This document shows positions 33,267 to 42,611 of a stretch of 64,000 bases of DNA, one piece after another. The stretch is from Planctomycetota bacterium (lineage in GTDB: Bacteria; Planctomycetota; PUPC01; JACPCR01). The position numbers and the translations under genes are program-made. Every line of letters starts with the position of its first letter. Position 1 is the stretch's first letter. The notes under the pieces are model-generated. The model saw only the letters and a list, made by a program, of their open reading frames with translations, did no database searches and had not been told where the DNA came from. The stretch is taken from contig JAQBXN010000003.1 of assembly GCA_027625095.1 (NCBI GenBank), forward strand, positions 1-64,000. Direction: 5' to 3'.

Positions 33267-35261
33267 TCAGGTGCCTGTGAACGCAAGTGAATCTTCCAGC
33301 CAAGTGTCTGCGCGGAGGACTGAATTGCGTTGGCGATGGGACTGGCGATGTGCCAGTGATTGGGCGAGGTGGATGAGCACTGCAGTCGCCGTCTTGGCGC
33401 CTGGCATACCTTGAGCCATACGCTTCCTGAATTGATTCAGAATCTTTTCGGGGATGAAGCGGCGAACCAACTCGTCATCCAGGCTGGCGAATGGTTGGGC
33501 GGTGCCGGGGTCGCCCTGGCGGCCTGCACGGCCGAAGAGTTGGCGGTCGATGCGCGGGGATTCGTGCGGTTCGCACATGATGACATGCAGGCCACCGCAT
33601 TCGACGACCCCTTTCTCCAGCAGGATGTCGGTTCCGCGGCCGGCCATATTGGTGGCGATGGTGATGTTGGAACGTTCGCCGGCGTGGGAGATGATCTCCG
33701 CTTCAGTTTCGTGGCGAACGGCGTTGAGGAGATGGAATTTTAATTCCGCTTCCTTGAGGCGTTCCGCAAGCCGTTCGCTGTCGATGACGCTGCGTGTGCC
33801 GACGAGGATCGGGCGTTCAGTGGCGTGGACTTCCTTGATCTCATTAACGATGGCGTCCCATTTAGAATGTTGATCGGCAAAAATGCGGATGGCCTTGTCC
33901 TTCCTGACACATGGGCGGTTGTGGGGGACGCGAACGACAGGCAGGCGGTAGATGTGCCAGAGCTCGTTGGCTGCCTCGGCGGCAGTCCCGGTCATACCTG
34001 AGAGCTTGGGGTACAGACGGAAAAAACGCTGGAAACTCATCCTTGCGAGCGTTGTCTGCGGGGGCGTGATTTCGAGGTCTTCCTTGGCCTGGATCGCCTG
34101 GTGGAGGCCGAGGCTCCAGGTGCGGTCGGGCATAATGCGGCCGGTAAACTCGTCGACGATCGCTGCCTTGTTGTCGTGGATGACGTATTGTTTGTCGAGT
34201 TTGAAAAACTCTCTTGCAGTGATGGCCTGCTTGATCAGTTCTTCGCTTCTCTGTTGCCCGCGCCAGAGGCCGGGAAGTTGCTGGCATTGCGCTTTGACCC
34301 GCTCTTTACCCGCCTCCGTGAGTTCGACCTCTTTGTAGCGGAATTCGATTTTGTAGTCTTCGCCTGCTTCTAAATTCGAGGCGATATCCCTCGCGGTGAT
34401 GTACGCACTTTCAAATGGCGCATTCTCCTGGGACGATGAAATGATGAGCGGCGTGACGGCCTCGTCAATGAGCAGGCTGTCAGCCTCGTCAATGATGGCC
34501 GTGTGCAGACCACGGAGGACGACACGATCCAGAAGGCGTTTCTGGCGAGAATCATTCGGGCTGACGAGGTCGCGGACCAGGCGGCGGGAAGGGTTGCGGA
34601 ACTGACCAAGGAGCAGATTGTCTCGCAGGAAATCCGCACAGACTTCTTTACTCGTGGTGTAGGTGATGTCACGGGCGTAATTCTTCTTGCGCGCGTCAGC
34701 CTCCATCGCGCCGATGACGTGCCCGACGGAAAGGCCGCAGAATTCGTAGAGGGGCTTCAGCCATTGGGCATCACGCTCGGCCAGGTAATCATTGGCAGTA
34801 ATCACATGGCAAGGCTTGCCTGTCCAGCCTGCAAGAACGGCAGCCAAACCAGCTACCAGAGTCTTGCCTTCGCCGGTTGCAATCTCAGCCAGGTAGCCCT
34901 GCCTGAGAGCCAGTGCTCCGGTGATTTGCACCGAGAAGGGACGCAGATTGAGTTTTCGTGCGGATACCTCTCGCAGGATCGCCAGTGCTTCGGGCAGGTG
35001 TCCTTCGACATCTTTTCCAGCGCGTAGAAAAATCTCTTTGAGTTCGAGCATCCGACCCCGAAGTTCGGAGGAAGTGGTCTCCCTCCATTTTGATTCAAGC
35101 GCGTCGATGCGTTTCGTCTCCGCTGTGAGTTTTTTCAGAATCGAAGAGCGGCGCTTGAATCGGCCAAGCTGCTTGTCCACGACAGCATCGATGCCCTTGG
35201 ATATCTCCCGGGGCTTCTGGACATTTGAGATACGGTATTCTCTAGTCGGCGAAAAGGTCAT
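33267..35261 (-). CDS. Short SecA-like preprotein translocase ATPase
   Basis: A 664-aa protein with a complete SecA DEAD motor: Walker A in IATGEGKTLVAGLAAVL (about residue 133), TANDYLAERDAQW, the DEAD-like box IIDEADSLLIDEAVTPLI, the preprotein cross-linking region (about 270-380), SGMTGTAAEAANELW, and motif VI GRAGRQGDPG. It stops about 230 residues short of canonical SecA: little of the helical wing remains and the Zn-binding tail is missing. Housekeeping SecA must be elsewhere, so this is an accessory, SecA2-like form. It is the last gene of a six-gene minus-strand operon with two HlyD-type adaptors, a PqqD-M50-HlyD protein, a TolC-like channel and a PKD protein, and starts 28 bp after the M50 stop. 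It may power or gate export of a dedicated cargo. Confidence 0.85.
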   Translation of the reverse strand: MTFSPTREYRISNVQKPREISKGIDAVVDKQLGRFKRRSSILKKLTAETKRIDALESKWRETTSSELRGRMLELKEIFLRAGKDVEGHLPEALAILREVSARKLNLRPFSVQITGALALRQGYLAEIATGEGKTLVAGLAAVLAGWTGKPCHVITANDYLAERDAQWLKPLYEFCGLSVGHVIGAMEADARKKNYARDITYTTSKEVCADFLRDNLLLGQFRNPSRRLVRDLVSPNDSRQKRLLDRVVLRGLHTAIIDEADSLLIDEAVTPLIISSSQENAPFESAYITARDIASNLEAGEDYKIEFRYKEVELTEAGKERVKAQCQQLPGLWRGQQRSEELIKQAITAREFFKLDKQYVIHDNKAAIVDEFTGRIMPDRTWSLGLHQAIQAKEDLEITPPQTTLARMSFQRFFRLYPKLSGMTGTAAEAANELWHIYRLPVVRVPHNRPCVRKDKAIRIFADQHSKWDAIVNEIKEVHATERPILVGTRSVIDSERLAERLKEAELKFHLLNAVRHETEAEIISHAGERSNITIATNMAGRGTDILLEKGVVECGGLHVIMCEPHESPRIDRQLFGRAGRQGDPGTAQPFASLDDELVRRFIPEKILNQFRKRMAQGMPGAKTATAVLIHLAQSLAHRQSHRQRNSVLRADTWLEDSLAFTGT

Positions 35262-35289
35262 GGTTTCTCCGGTGTTGCTTTCACGCTGG

Positions 35290-37452
35290 TCAAGCCTGCG
35301 CGGTTATTCCACGTTTCTGAAGGAGTTGCCTGAGCTTCCTGAGCCACTGGCTTGCCAGAGTCTCGGAAGGCAGGTCAAAGCGGATTTTCCCCGAACGGCC
35401 GTGAAGGAGTCTGGCATCGGCATCCCAGGGAAGACCGGCCTTGACCTGAAAGAATGATTCGGATGCCCGGGCGCCGGAAGGATCCGACATGTCGACAGGT
35501 ACATCCCCACCGCCGCTGTAACCAAGAGCGGCAGACGGCAACTGGGTATGACTGCCAGGAATAATCTCGATTCTGGCTGCGACCATCTCGCGGCCGGCCT
35601 CGCCCTGAAGGCGGATCCGGCAACTCTGGATGCTCTCTTCGAACAACCGGGAGACCTCATCCTGGGCGACAATGGCGACGAATTCAAAGCTGGATTCGTT
35701 GACGATATGGCCAACCCGCTGTCCTCGTTGAATCCAGACTCCTTCCATCTGGTCGACATCGGGTGCGATCCATGTGCCTGAAAATTCCGCCCGGACGGTG
35801 AGGGCTCTCTGTTGGGCCTTAAGGCGTTCAATGGCCTGCCGCACGGACTTCATCTGAGCGAGAATTGACTTTAGTTCGGCGGAGCCGTTGTCCAGCGAAC
35901 GCCTGGCCAGGATCTGCGATTGCCGATACTGAGCCTCTGCCATCCTCAACTGAATATCAAGCTCCTCGCTTTCAAGAATCAGTAAAGGTTGTCCGCCTTG
36001 AACTGTCTTCCCCGACTTTACCAGTACAGTTTTGACATATCCGGATTCGTCCGGTGTTACTTGCGAGTATTCATGCGCCCTCAGAATCCCAGGCGCTTTG
36101 AAGTAATTTGGGAATGGCAGCAGCCCCAAAAATGTAAGGACAATCATCGCAAGGCAAGCGGTCATACAGATTGCGCGGAATCGGGTGCGCTCGAGCTTGG
36201 GACTGGTGGCCAGGTAGTGAAGCAGTTTGCCAAGCGGCGTAATCACCCAGGAGATAAGGCATACCAATGCCATGATGGCGCCAATGAGTAAATACCTGTT
36301 CATCACAAAGATGATGATGTGGAATGAAATATAAACTCGATAGACCTGGCTGCAGACACCGAACAGACCGAAGTTCCAGGATTCAAATGTGGTGTTAGCC
36401 GGGGAGAGTGACTTTCGGTAGCCGAAGACAAACTTTTCAAACCAATAGGAGAGCTGCCTCGACGATCGGGGATGTAAATTCGGAATATCGAGAGCGTCCG
36501 AGAGGATGTAGTAACCATCGAAACGCAGCAGCGGGTTCGCGTTGAAAATGATGGTAGAGACGGAGGCCGTAATCATGACGTTATAAGCGAGGCTATGAAT
36601 CATCCCCGGCCCGGTGTTTGCCCAGACGAATACCGCGATTGCCGCAATAAATATTTCCACCAGCATTCCGGCAGCGCCAACATAGATCCGCTGCCATTTG
36701 CTGCGGAATGACCATGCTGCGGTGGCATCCACGAAAGGCACAGGAGTGAATACCAAAAGCATTATTCCCATGGTGTGCACCTCGCCGCCATACCTGCGGC
36801 AGACGTACGCGTGGCCTAATTCATGAAACGCTTTAGTAAAAGCGAAAGCCAGGTACAGAAGCGCCAGGTTACCTGGAGCCAGGACGCCCTGACGCTGATC
36901 CCAGAGAATGTCCGCATTCTCAATCGCCAGCTTTCCAGCCAAGACTACAACAACAGCCCAAAACAGAGCGGCGAAAGGCCCGAACACGAAGCGTCCAATC
37001 AGCTTTGTTCTTTTCAAAAACTCATCGGGATCCCAAAGCGGGATGCGTGCAAACATGATGTTCATGAAGGTCGAGCTGATTTCCTTCTGGCGCCGCTTCT
37101 GGTAACGCTCAAATAGTTGATTGGTATCGCCGGAGGAGCGGTATTGCAGCAAACTGGTGTGGTGGAGCTGCGAGAGAATCTGCAATACGTCTTCCTGCCC
37201 AGGTGCTTCGTCAGGATTATGTGTGAGGGATTCTTTCCAGACTTCCTCGACAGTTCGTTCGGATGAAAGGCGAGCGACAAAATCGTAAGCGGCCGGACTG
37301 AGGCGGAAGAATTGATTGCTGAATGGATCGTAAAGAACGAACCATTTTTCACCGCGGAAATACTGGCGGCGTACCTTTACGTGGGCACGGAGGCATACTT
37401 GTTCGTTGGCGATGCGGTACCAGGATTCGCTGAATGTACGGTTATCTGACAT
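35290..37452 (-). CDS. PqqD-like / site-2 protease-like M50 / HlyD-like membrane protein
   Basis: A 720-aa multidomain membrane protein. Residues about 20-100 resemble a PqqD-like winged helix (KWFVLYDPFSNQFFRLSPAA, RTVEEVWKESL), a fold that binds peptide leaders in RiPP pathways. Residues about 145-450 are polytopic and carry both M50 zinc-protease motifs: HELGH (210-214) and NPLLRFDGYY (306-315). Residues about 455-720 form a HlyD-like arm with half-lipoyl motifs (SGYVKTVLVKSGKTVQGGQPL) and coiled coil. The protein thus joins possible cargo recognition, membrane proteolysis and adaptor functions. YydH-type M50 proteases process peptides, so a peptide or protein maturation role is plausible but unproven. 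A 7-bp repeat lies 12 bp before the start codon, and no strong ribosome-binding site is visible. Confidence 0.85.
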   Translation of the reverse strand: MSDNRTFSESWYRIANEQVCLRAHVKVRRQYFRGEKWFVLYDPFSNQFFRLSPAAYDFVARLSSERTVEEVWKESLTHNPDEAPGQEDVLQILSQLHHTSLLQYRSSGDTNQLFERYQKRRQKEISSTFMNIMFARIPLWDPDEFLKRTKLIGRFVFGPFAALFWAVVVVLAGKLAIENADILWDQRQGVLAPGNLALLYLAFAFTKAFHELGHAYVCRRYGGEVHTMGIMLLVFTPVPFVDATAAWSFRSKWQRIYVGAAGMLVEIFIAAIAVFVWANTGPGMIHSLAYNVMITASVSTIIFNANPLLRFDGYYILSDALDIPNLHPRSSRQLSYWFEKFVFGYRKSLSPANTTFESWNFGLFGVCSQVYRVYISFHIIIFVMNRYLLIGAIMALVCLISWVITPLGKLLHYLATSPKLERTRFRAICMTACLAMIVLTFLGLLPFPNYFKAPGILRAHEYSQVTPDESGYVKTVLVKSGKTVQGGQPLLILESEELDIQLRMAEAQYRQSQILARRSLDNGSAELKSILAQMKSVRQAIERLKAQQRALTVRAEFSGTWIAPDVDQMEGVWIQRGQRVGHIVNESSFEFVAIVAQDEVSRLFEESIQSCRIRLQGEAGREMVAARIEIIPGSHTQLPSAALGYSGGGDVPVDMSDPSGARASESFFQVKAGLPWDADARLLHGRSGKIRFDLPSETLASQWLRKLRQLLQKRGITAQA

Positions 37453-37464
37453 TGGGGATTAGGT

Positions 37465-37548
37465 TTCAGTGTTCAGTGTTCAGTGTTCAGTGTTCAGTGT
37501 TCAGTGTTCAGTGTTCAGTGTTCAGTGTTCAGTGATCGGTGTTCAGTG
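37465..37548. repeat. 7-bp tandem repeat upstream of the M50 gene
   Basis: Ten perfect copies of TTCAGTG (37465-37534), one degenerate copy (ATCGGTG), and one more perfect copy (37542-37548). It fills most of the 135-bp gap between the GAF-HlyD stop and the M50 start. Change in copy number would alter the leader length of the downstream genes. Confidence 0.95.
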
Positions 37549-37587
37549 TTAAGCGTAGAAAGATTTCTTTCCTGAACACTCCCCACC

Positions 37588-39444
37588 CTACCACCAAAGT
37601 AGTAGCCTCAGGTAATCCACTGTCTCGTGGGTGAAAATCCAGAGGAGGGTTCTCTTTTCTGTGTTTACTTTGGCGACACCTGTCATGCCGGGTCGCCACC
37701 ATTCTTCTGGTGGGCCCGAGACTCCGGCTTTCGTGTTGAAGGTATTGCCTCCTGGTTTGACGACTGCGATGGGGGAGATGTGGTTGAGTCTGATGGGAAA
37801 TTCGAGCTCCGGACGGCTGGTGAATGCAATTTCTCCGATGGCCGTTTCCCTCAATTCGTGGATGTCTTGCTCTTCAACATTTATTTCAACGTATAGAGAC
37901 TCGAGACTGGCGATGCGGAACAGCATGTCACCCTTCTTTACCGGAGCGCCGAGTAAGTCATTAAAATCACCTTCAAGGATGACGCCCTCCATCGGGGCCT
38001 TGATGACCGACTGCGAAAGGCGTAGCCGGATCAGGTCGAGCCTGGCCTGGGCCTGGTCGGCCATGGCATTTGCGATCTGCATTTCTGATGGACGTTTTTC
38101 GGCCCGGGCCTTCTCTGATTCCTGGCGGTAGCGGACGAGATTTGCGATTGAGGAGGATTCTTCGAGTCGGAGGTCTCTGGTATCAAAGACCAGGAGAGGG
38201 GCGCCCTCTTTAACAGCATCGCCTTCTCTAACCGGGGTCGATTCAATGTATCCCTCAAATGGGGCCGGGACGTGCGCTACGGCATCTGCACGCAATGAGA
38301 ATGGCGCTTCGACTCGATAGGTTGTTTTGCAAAAGACGAGCACTGCGAGCGCAATGGAGATGGTCAAGGCAAGGAGCTTCCACCAGGTGTGTTCAACGCC
38401 CACCAGACTCGCGCACTTTTCACGACTCCAGTTAATAAAGCGAGCACCAAACCATCGGTCGAGTCGCTTCAGAGTGTCCAGTCGCCGCGCGGCCATATCG
38501 CACGAGAGGTGCAGGACCTTTATCTCTTCTTCGGCGAATGATTGCTCGGAACGCTCGCAGGTAAGTATCGCAACGACTTCATTATCCACGCGCAGGGGCA
38601 GTGAGCACAGGTGGGCCACATTCTGGCTGGAGGCATATGCCTGGTGATCACGAGTGATGAGGCCTGAATCCGGCCTCGCCGGGCAAAGGATCTCGGTGTC
38701 CTGTTCCAGGGCCTCCTCCATGACGGTTTCAAGCCGCTGGACGATCTCCATCTTCTTTTCGAATTTTTCTGTGTGGCTGATGGACTGTAAGCGCACCAGA
38801 TTCTTTTCCAGCCAGCCCAGGCTGACCCGGTCGCAGTGGAATCTTGAGGCGAGTTCGTTGCAGAGGCACATGGCCGCTTCCATGAAGCGCTTCTTTTCGT
38901 TGAGCAGCGCCAGGAGGTCGAGGATGGTGGCAAGCCGATCGGTATCAACCCTGGCGGCGGCTTCCATTCTGCGTGCCTGATAAAGCGCGGGAGTGTCCTC
39001 CATGAGCTGGAGACGGGCGATGGCTTCGTCGGGATGGAACATCGGGTCTTTGATGAGAAATGCCGCAACGCAGTGTTGCTGTGAAGGACTGATGTCCATG
39101 GGAACGGCGACAACATGCGCTTCATCGCACCCAACGAAGGATGCAGTGACTTCAAGGCGTGCATTGCCATGTTCGAGGCACTGGTTCGCCAGGCCGCCAA
39201 GGCAGGGCTCGAGGGCTCGTGCTTTGGCGCGAGCGGAAACATCCCCAGGCCAAATAGAAGAACACTTCCATGAGCTGTCGTCTGCCTGGAGCAGCAAGAG
39301 CCCCAGTTCGGCGCCCGCCACACTGGCCATGGCTTCGAGGCACGTAGGCCAGAATTGGACGGGGGCGCCCGAAAAGCCGCGAGCCTTTGTGACCTTGGAG
39401 AGCGAGCCGTTCAGGGGTGTGTGCTGGTGAGTGAGTGTTTCCAT
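37588..39444 (-). CDS. GAF-domain HlyD-family membrane adaptor
   Basis: A 618-aa protein. The N-terminal 320 residues are cytosolic sensor-like: a first GAF-like region (about 30-150) and a second, clearer one (about 180-325, with RFHCDRVSLGWLEKNLVRLQ and VVAILTCERSEQSFAEEE). One membrane helix follows (about 357-378, WKLLALTISIALAVLVFCKT). The periplasmic part (about 385-618) is HlyD-like: APFEGYIESTPVREGDAVKEG, coiled coil, then SVIKAPMEGVILEGDFNDLL. A GAF-HlyD fusion next to an M50-HlyD protein is a recurring planctomycete pattern in my knowledge. It probably senses a cytosolic signal and links it to the export assembly. A 200-bp repeat-bearing gap separates it from the preceding HlyD gene. 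Confidence 0.85.
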   Translation of the reverse strand: METLTHQHTPLNGSLSKVTKARGFSGAPVQFWPTCLEAMASVAGAELGLLLLQADDSSWKCSSIWPGDVSARAKARALEPCLGGLANQCLEHGNARLEVTASFVGCDEAHVVAVPMDISPSQQHCVAAFLIKDPMFHPDEAIARLQLMEDTPALYQARRMEAAARVDTDRLATILDLLALLNEKKRFMEAAMCLCNELASRFHCDRVSLGWLEKNLVRLQSISHTEKFEKKMEIVQRLETVMEEALEQDTEILCPARPDSGLITRDHQAYASSQNVAHLCSLPLRVDNEVVAILTCERSEQSFAEEEIKVLHLSCDMAARRLDTLKRLDRWFGARFINWSREKCASLVGVEHTWWKLLALTISIALAVLVFCKTTYRVEAPFSLRADAVAHVPAPFEGYIESTPVREGDAVKEGAPLLVFDTRDLRLEESSSIANLVRYRQESEKARAEKRPSEMQIANAMADQAQARLDLIRLRLSQSVIKAPMEGVILEGDFNDLLGAPVKKGDMLFRIASLESLYVEINVEEQDIHELRETAIGEIAFTSRPELEFPIRLNHISPIAVVKPGGNTFNTKAGVSGPPEEWWRPGMTGVAKVNTEKRTLLWIFTHETVDYLRLLLWW

Positions 39445-39538
39445 TTGTTTGTGAATGTGTCTGGTTCAGGATTTATGGTCAAGATTCAGGAGACAGGATT
39501 CAAGACTCAAGAGTCAAGGAATAGGGAAGAAAATAATC

Positions 39539-39566
39539 AGCGGTCAGCGGTCAGCGGTCAGTGGTC
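39539..39566. repeat. 7-bp tandem repeat between GAF-HlyD and HlyD genes
   Basis: Three perfect copies of AGCGGTC (39539-39559) and a variant AGTGGTC, followed by further related but degenerate sequence. It lies in the 200-bp intergenic gap of the operon. Confidence 0.8.
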
Positions 39567-39644
39567 TTAGGTCTCAGGTCCCAAGACCGCGTTGCGGACT
39601 CAAGATTCATTACAAGGCTTCCAGAATCCTGAATCCTGCTTCTA

Positions 39645-40496
39645 CTACTCCAGACCTACCAGGACCTTCTCACCCGTAAACATCCTTGCGGCAACGCCTG
39701 GACGGATCTCGCCTTTGGAATTGTCAAACTTGACTTTGATTTCCTGAAGACCGCTGGCTGCGTCGACAGTGGGAGAGACGAACGAAATTGTTCCTTCAAA
39801 GATGGCTGGTTTGTCGCCGGCCTCGACCTCGAGGCGAACCTTTTCACCTTCCTTCAGGCTACGTGCAGCGCGGGCTTCAATGTGGCTGACAAACTGGCAT
39901 GACTTCGTGTCAACGATTCGAAACAGCGGCTGGCCCGGCTCAGCAATCTCTCCCACGTGATGGAAAAGCTTGGTGATCACGCCGTCTATTGGCGAGCGGA
40001 TTTCACGCAGAAGGAGCTGTTCTTCAGAGATCTTATATTCAATTTCCTGCAGCTCCTCGCTGACTTTTTGCCGCTCGAAGTCTGCAAGGGCGAGCTTGAA
40101 TTCCAGCTCCTTCTCCAGGAGTTTTTCTTTACTGATGGAACGGGTGGAGTGATAGAGGCGACGGGTCGCATCCAGATCCTGCTTGACATTTTCGAGACGG
40201 TCTTCGGCTGCCTTGAGCTCGAGCTTGCTTTCCCAAACGACCTTGCGGCGTAAGGTTTCCAGGGCCTCAAGTTCTTTGCGGAGCTCGATGATCAGGTCGT
40301 CTTTCTTTACCTGCTGGCCTTCTTCGACGAGGATGCGTCCAACAAGGCCACGGACGACTGAGCTGATCTGTTCATCGACTTTGGGCTCAGTCACGCCTTC
40401 TGCCCGGTAGCCCTGCGCAAAGGCAGGCACAGCGAGTGCAAGCAACAGGGCCGTAGTAACGAAACAATTTTGGAACTGCTGTCTGTGGTCTTTCAT
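39645..40496 (-). CDS. HlyD-family periplasmic adaptor
   Basis: A 283-aa exported adaptor. A signal peptide (ends ALAVPAFA-Q) precedes half-lipoyl motifs (ISSVVRGLVGRILVEEGQQV and EIRSPIDGVITKLFHHVGEI) around a coiled-coil hairpin (about 75-160), then a beta-barrel domain (EARAARSLKEGEKVRLEVEA). This is the standard adaptor that bridges an inner-membrane pump to a TolC channel. Its ATG overlaps the TolC-like stop by four bases (40493-40496), so the two are translationally coupled. No inner-membrane RND, MFS or ABC pump is in the operon, so the M50 or GAF-HlyD protein must take that place. Confidence 0.9.
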   Translation of the reverse strand: MKDHRQQFQNCFVTTALLLALAVPAFAQGYRAEGVTEPKVDEQISSVVRGLVGRILVEEGQQVKKDDLIIELRKELEALETLRRKVVWESKLELKAAEDRLENVKQDLDATRRLYHSTRSISKEKLLEKELEFKLALADFERQKVSEELQEIEYKISEEQLLLREIRSPIDGVITKLFHHVGEIAEPGQPLFRIVDTKSCQFVSHIEARAARSLKEGEKVRLEVEAGDKPAIFEGTISFVSPTVDAASGLQEIKVKFDNSKGEIRPGVAARMFTGEKVLVGLE

Positions 40497-42562
40497 TTCT
40501 GCGTGATCCTTACTTTGCGGTTTTCGAGGATGGAGCCCTGCATGGCCTCCAGTAAAACGAGACTCTTCTCATACGAGATAAGGCTGTTGAGCTCTTGAAG
40601 TCTTGATTTGAAGAGGTCTTCTTCGACTTCAAGCACCCGGCGGCTGTCACTCTTGCCGTCCTTGAAACGTACAAGCTCTACGTCGAGGACGCGCTGGCTG
40701 TACCCGGCGCGCTTGCCCGAGGTTTCCACAAGAATTCTGGCGTTCATGATGCTGTTGATAACCGTATCGATGCTGTTGGTGAGGTCGACTTCGGCTTTCT
40801 TCATGTTCAGCAGCGCCTGTTGCTTGCGTAACATCGCGGCCTTCTTCTGATGGCGTTCGCGAATGCCACCGCCCAGGGGAATCGAGACTTCGATGCCGAC
40901 TGACCATGATTTGCTGGAGCTGTCACTGATGTCCTGCCAACTGTCAGAGACATCGCCTCCGAGTCCATTGAGCCCGTAGCTGCCCTTTAGATCGATTTGC
41001 GGCAGACGCTGATTCGTAGCAATGGCGACGCGGATGTTTTCACGCTCCATTTCACGGAGGCGGGCAAGGTATTCGGGATTTTTCTCGAAGGCGCTGCGGA
41101 TGGAAGCGACACGGTCATGGGTGAGGTCTTTCAATGACGGCTGGTCGGCAGCAACGAGAGTGGTATTGGAATTAATGAAGGTGTCGGCAAAAAGACTGCG
41201 GATGGAGTTGCGGAGCTCAACGAGCTGTCGATTCGCCGCGCTCTGGTCCGCTTTTCTTTCTGCCAGACCGGCCTCGGCATCCATCAGTTCAAGCTCTGAG
41301 ACTTTGCCTGTGGCTACGCGCTGCTGATAGTCATCGAGAATTTTCTCTGCGATGCTGACGCTTGCAGTTCGAAGTTCGTAAGCCTTCTGCGAAAGGGCCA
41401 GATCCCAGTAACCTGATTCAGCTCTGGCCACCGTTCCAATCATCTGCTGGCGAAGAGATTGGTAGGCGATTTGGACATCCTTCTTTGCCAGACGCATCGG
41501 GCCCAGGTTTGCCGAAAACCAACCGTTCTTGAGCAGGGGCTGAGTAAGGCTGAGGCCGAAGAAGCTGGTGTACTCGCTGTCGAAAGGTTCTCTTTCCTGA
41601 TTCAGAGCAGACTGAAGGGAGTTAGAGAGACGGTTTAGCTGGTAGCCAAGCCGATAGGACGCACCGGTCGGAGCCCGGCCTTCCACACCGGAGGAGATGC
41701 GGGTATTCTTTTCAACGAACCGATTCTGAAACTGGCTCAAAGTGTCTTCGATGGAGTTGTCCCTTTCGTTCGTCTCGCGGGTCGCTTGGACGCCGAAGGA
41801 CGGTTCCCACGCCCCCCATTCGGCGCTCTCGCCTTCTTGCCTGACGTTCCAATCGACTTTGGCGATTTCGATCTGCTGGTTGTGCTGCAGCAGCAGTTGA
41901 AGCATCTGCGAACGATCAAGCCGCAATACGCTTTCGTCCGCGACCATGGCCTCGGAATTCTCAAGCTGCTCGGGAAGGGTTGGCTCGGCGGCCTGCTTTC
42001 TCTGGGCCTTCAGATCTACCGCAGACATTGGAAGTTGATTGCCATCGAGCGATATCCAGGAAGTCTGTGGCGACAACACCGCAACTCCAGGTTTGTAGTC
42101 TTTGAACTGGAGGACACGCAGGTTGCTGTTTCGCAAAGAAAAGGGCGTGCCAGCGACTTCCGCAATTTCGATGAGCTCTTCAACGAGGCCATTTTCGACT
42201 TCGGACTTAGACGGGTGTTCTAATGCCGAGTCTTTGGTGTCAGACTCCGGCTCTGGCTTCACCTCATCGATGCGAGCCTCATTCTTTTCAGGCTCTTCAG
42301 CGGGAATCTCGCTCTTTACCGGTTCTTCGGCAGCGGTTTCCTCGCTATCCGGCTCAGCCGATTGGGGAACATCTGGGGTGGTCTTCCTGCGCGCCCATGC
42401 CGGCTGGAACTCCTCGCCTTCGATGACGCGGGTCTTGATAGCGGCGGCGTAATTCAACTGTTCCTGCTCACCCGAATCTGTGGTACTCGTGTTCCCATCC
42501 TGGGCGTGGAGACTGCCGAGCAGACAAATCAGAATCGGTGCTGCGAATAACTTGGTTTTCAT
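40493..42562 (-). CDS. TolC-like outer-membrane efflux protein with long acidic N-terminal extension
   Basis: A 689-aa exported protein. The signal peptide (MKTKLFAAPILICLLGSLHA) is followed by about 165 residues of low-complexity Glu/Pro/Lys sequence (EETAAEEPVKSEIPAEEPEK) not found in standard TolC. Then the OEP domain (about 205-680) runs with its two repeats: SVDKLNQ-like helices (YQLNRLSNSLQSALNQERE, ESGYWDLALSQKAYELRTAS) and PQIDLKGSYGLNGLGGDV in the second. TolC trimers form the outer-membrane exit duct. The acidic extension might bind calcium or the cargo before export. It overlaps the HlyD gene downstream and follows the PKD gene by 49 bp. Confidence 0.88.
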   Translation of the reverse strand: MKTKLFAAPILICLLGSLHAQDGNTSTTDSGEQEQLNYAAAIKTRVIEGEEFQPAWARRKTTPDVPQSAEPDSEETAAEEPVKSEIPAEEPEKNEARIDEVKPEPESDTKDSALEHPSKSEVENGLVEELIEIAEVAGTPFSLRNSNLRVLQFKDYKPGVAVLSPQTSWISLDGNQLPMSAVDLKAQRKQAAEPTLPEQLENSEAMVADESVLRLDRSQMLQLLLQHNQQIEIAKVDWNVRQEGESAEWGAWEPSFGVQATRETNERDNSIEDTLSQFQNRFVEKNTRISSGVEGRAPTGASYRLGYQLNRLSNSLQSALNQEREPFDSEYTSFFGLSLTQPLLKNGWFSANLGPMRLAKKDVQIAYQSLRQQMIGTVARAESGYWDLALSQKAYELRTASVSIAEKILDDYQQRVATGKVSELELMDAEAGLAERKADQSAANRQLVELRNSIRSLFADTFINSNTTLVAADQPSLKDLTHDRVASIRSAFEKNPEYLARLREMERENIRVAIATNQRLPQIDLKGSYGLNGLGGDVSDSWQDISDSSSKSWSVGIEVSIPLGGGIRERHQKKAAMLRKQQALLNMKKAEVDLTNSIDTVINSIMNARILVETSGKRAGYSQRVLDVELVRFKDGKSDSRRVLEVEEDLFKSRLQELNSLISYEKSLVLLEAMQGSILENRKVRITQK

Positions 42563-42611
42563 TTTCTGGCCGAAAAGAAAGAGGACAATAGGACTGGATG
42601 TCAGCTAAAAA

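Noticed and set aside
37465..37548. CRISPR array
   Set aside because: Units are 7 bp in direct tandem with no spacers and no cas genes are near.
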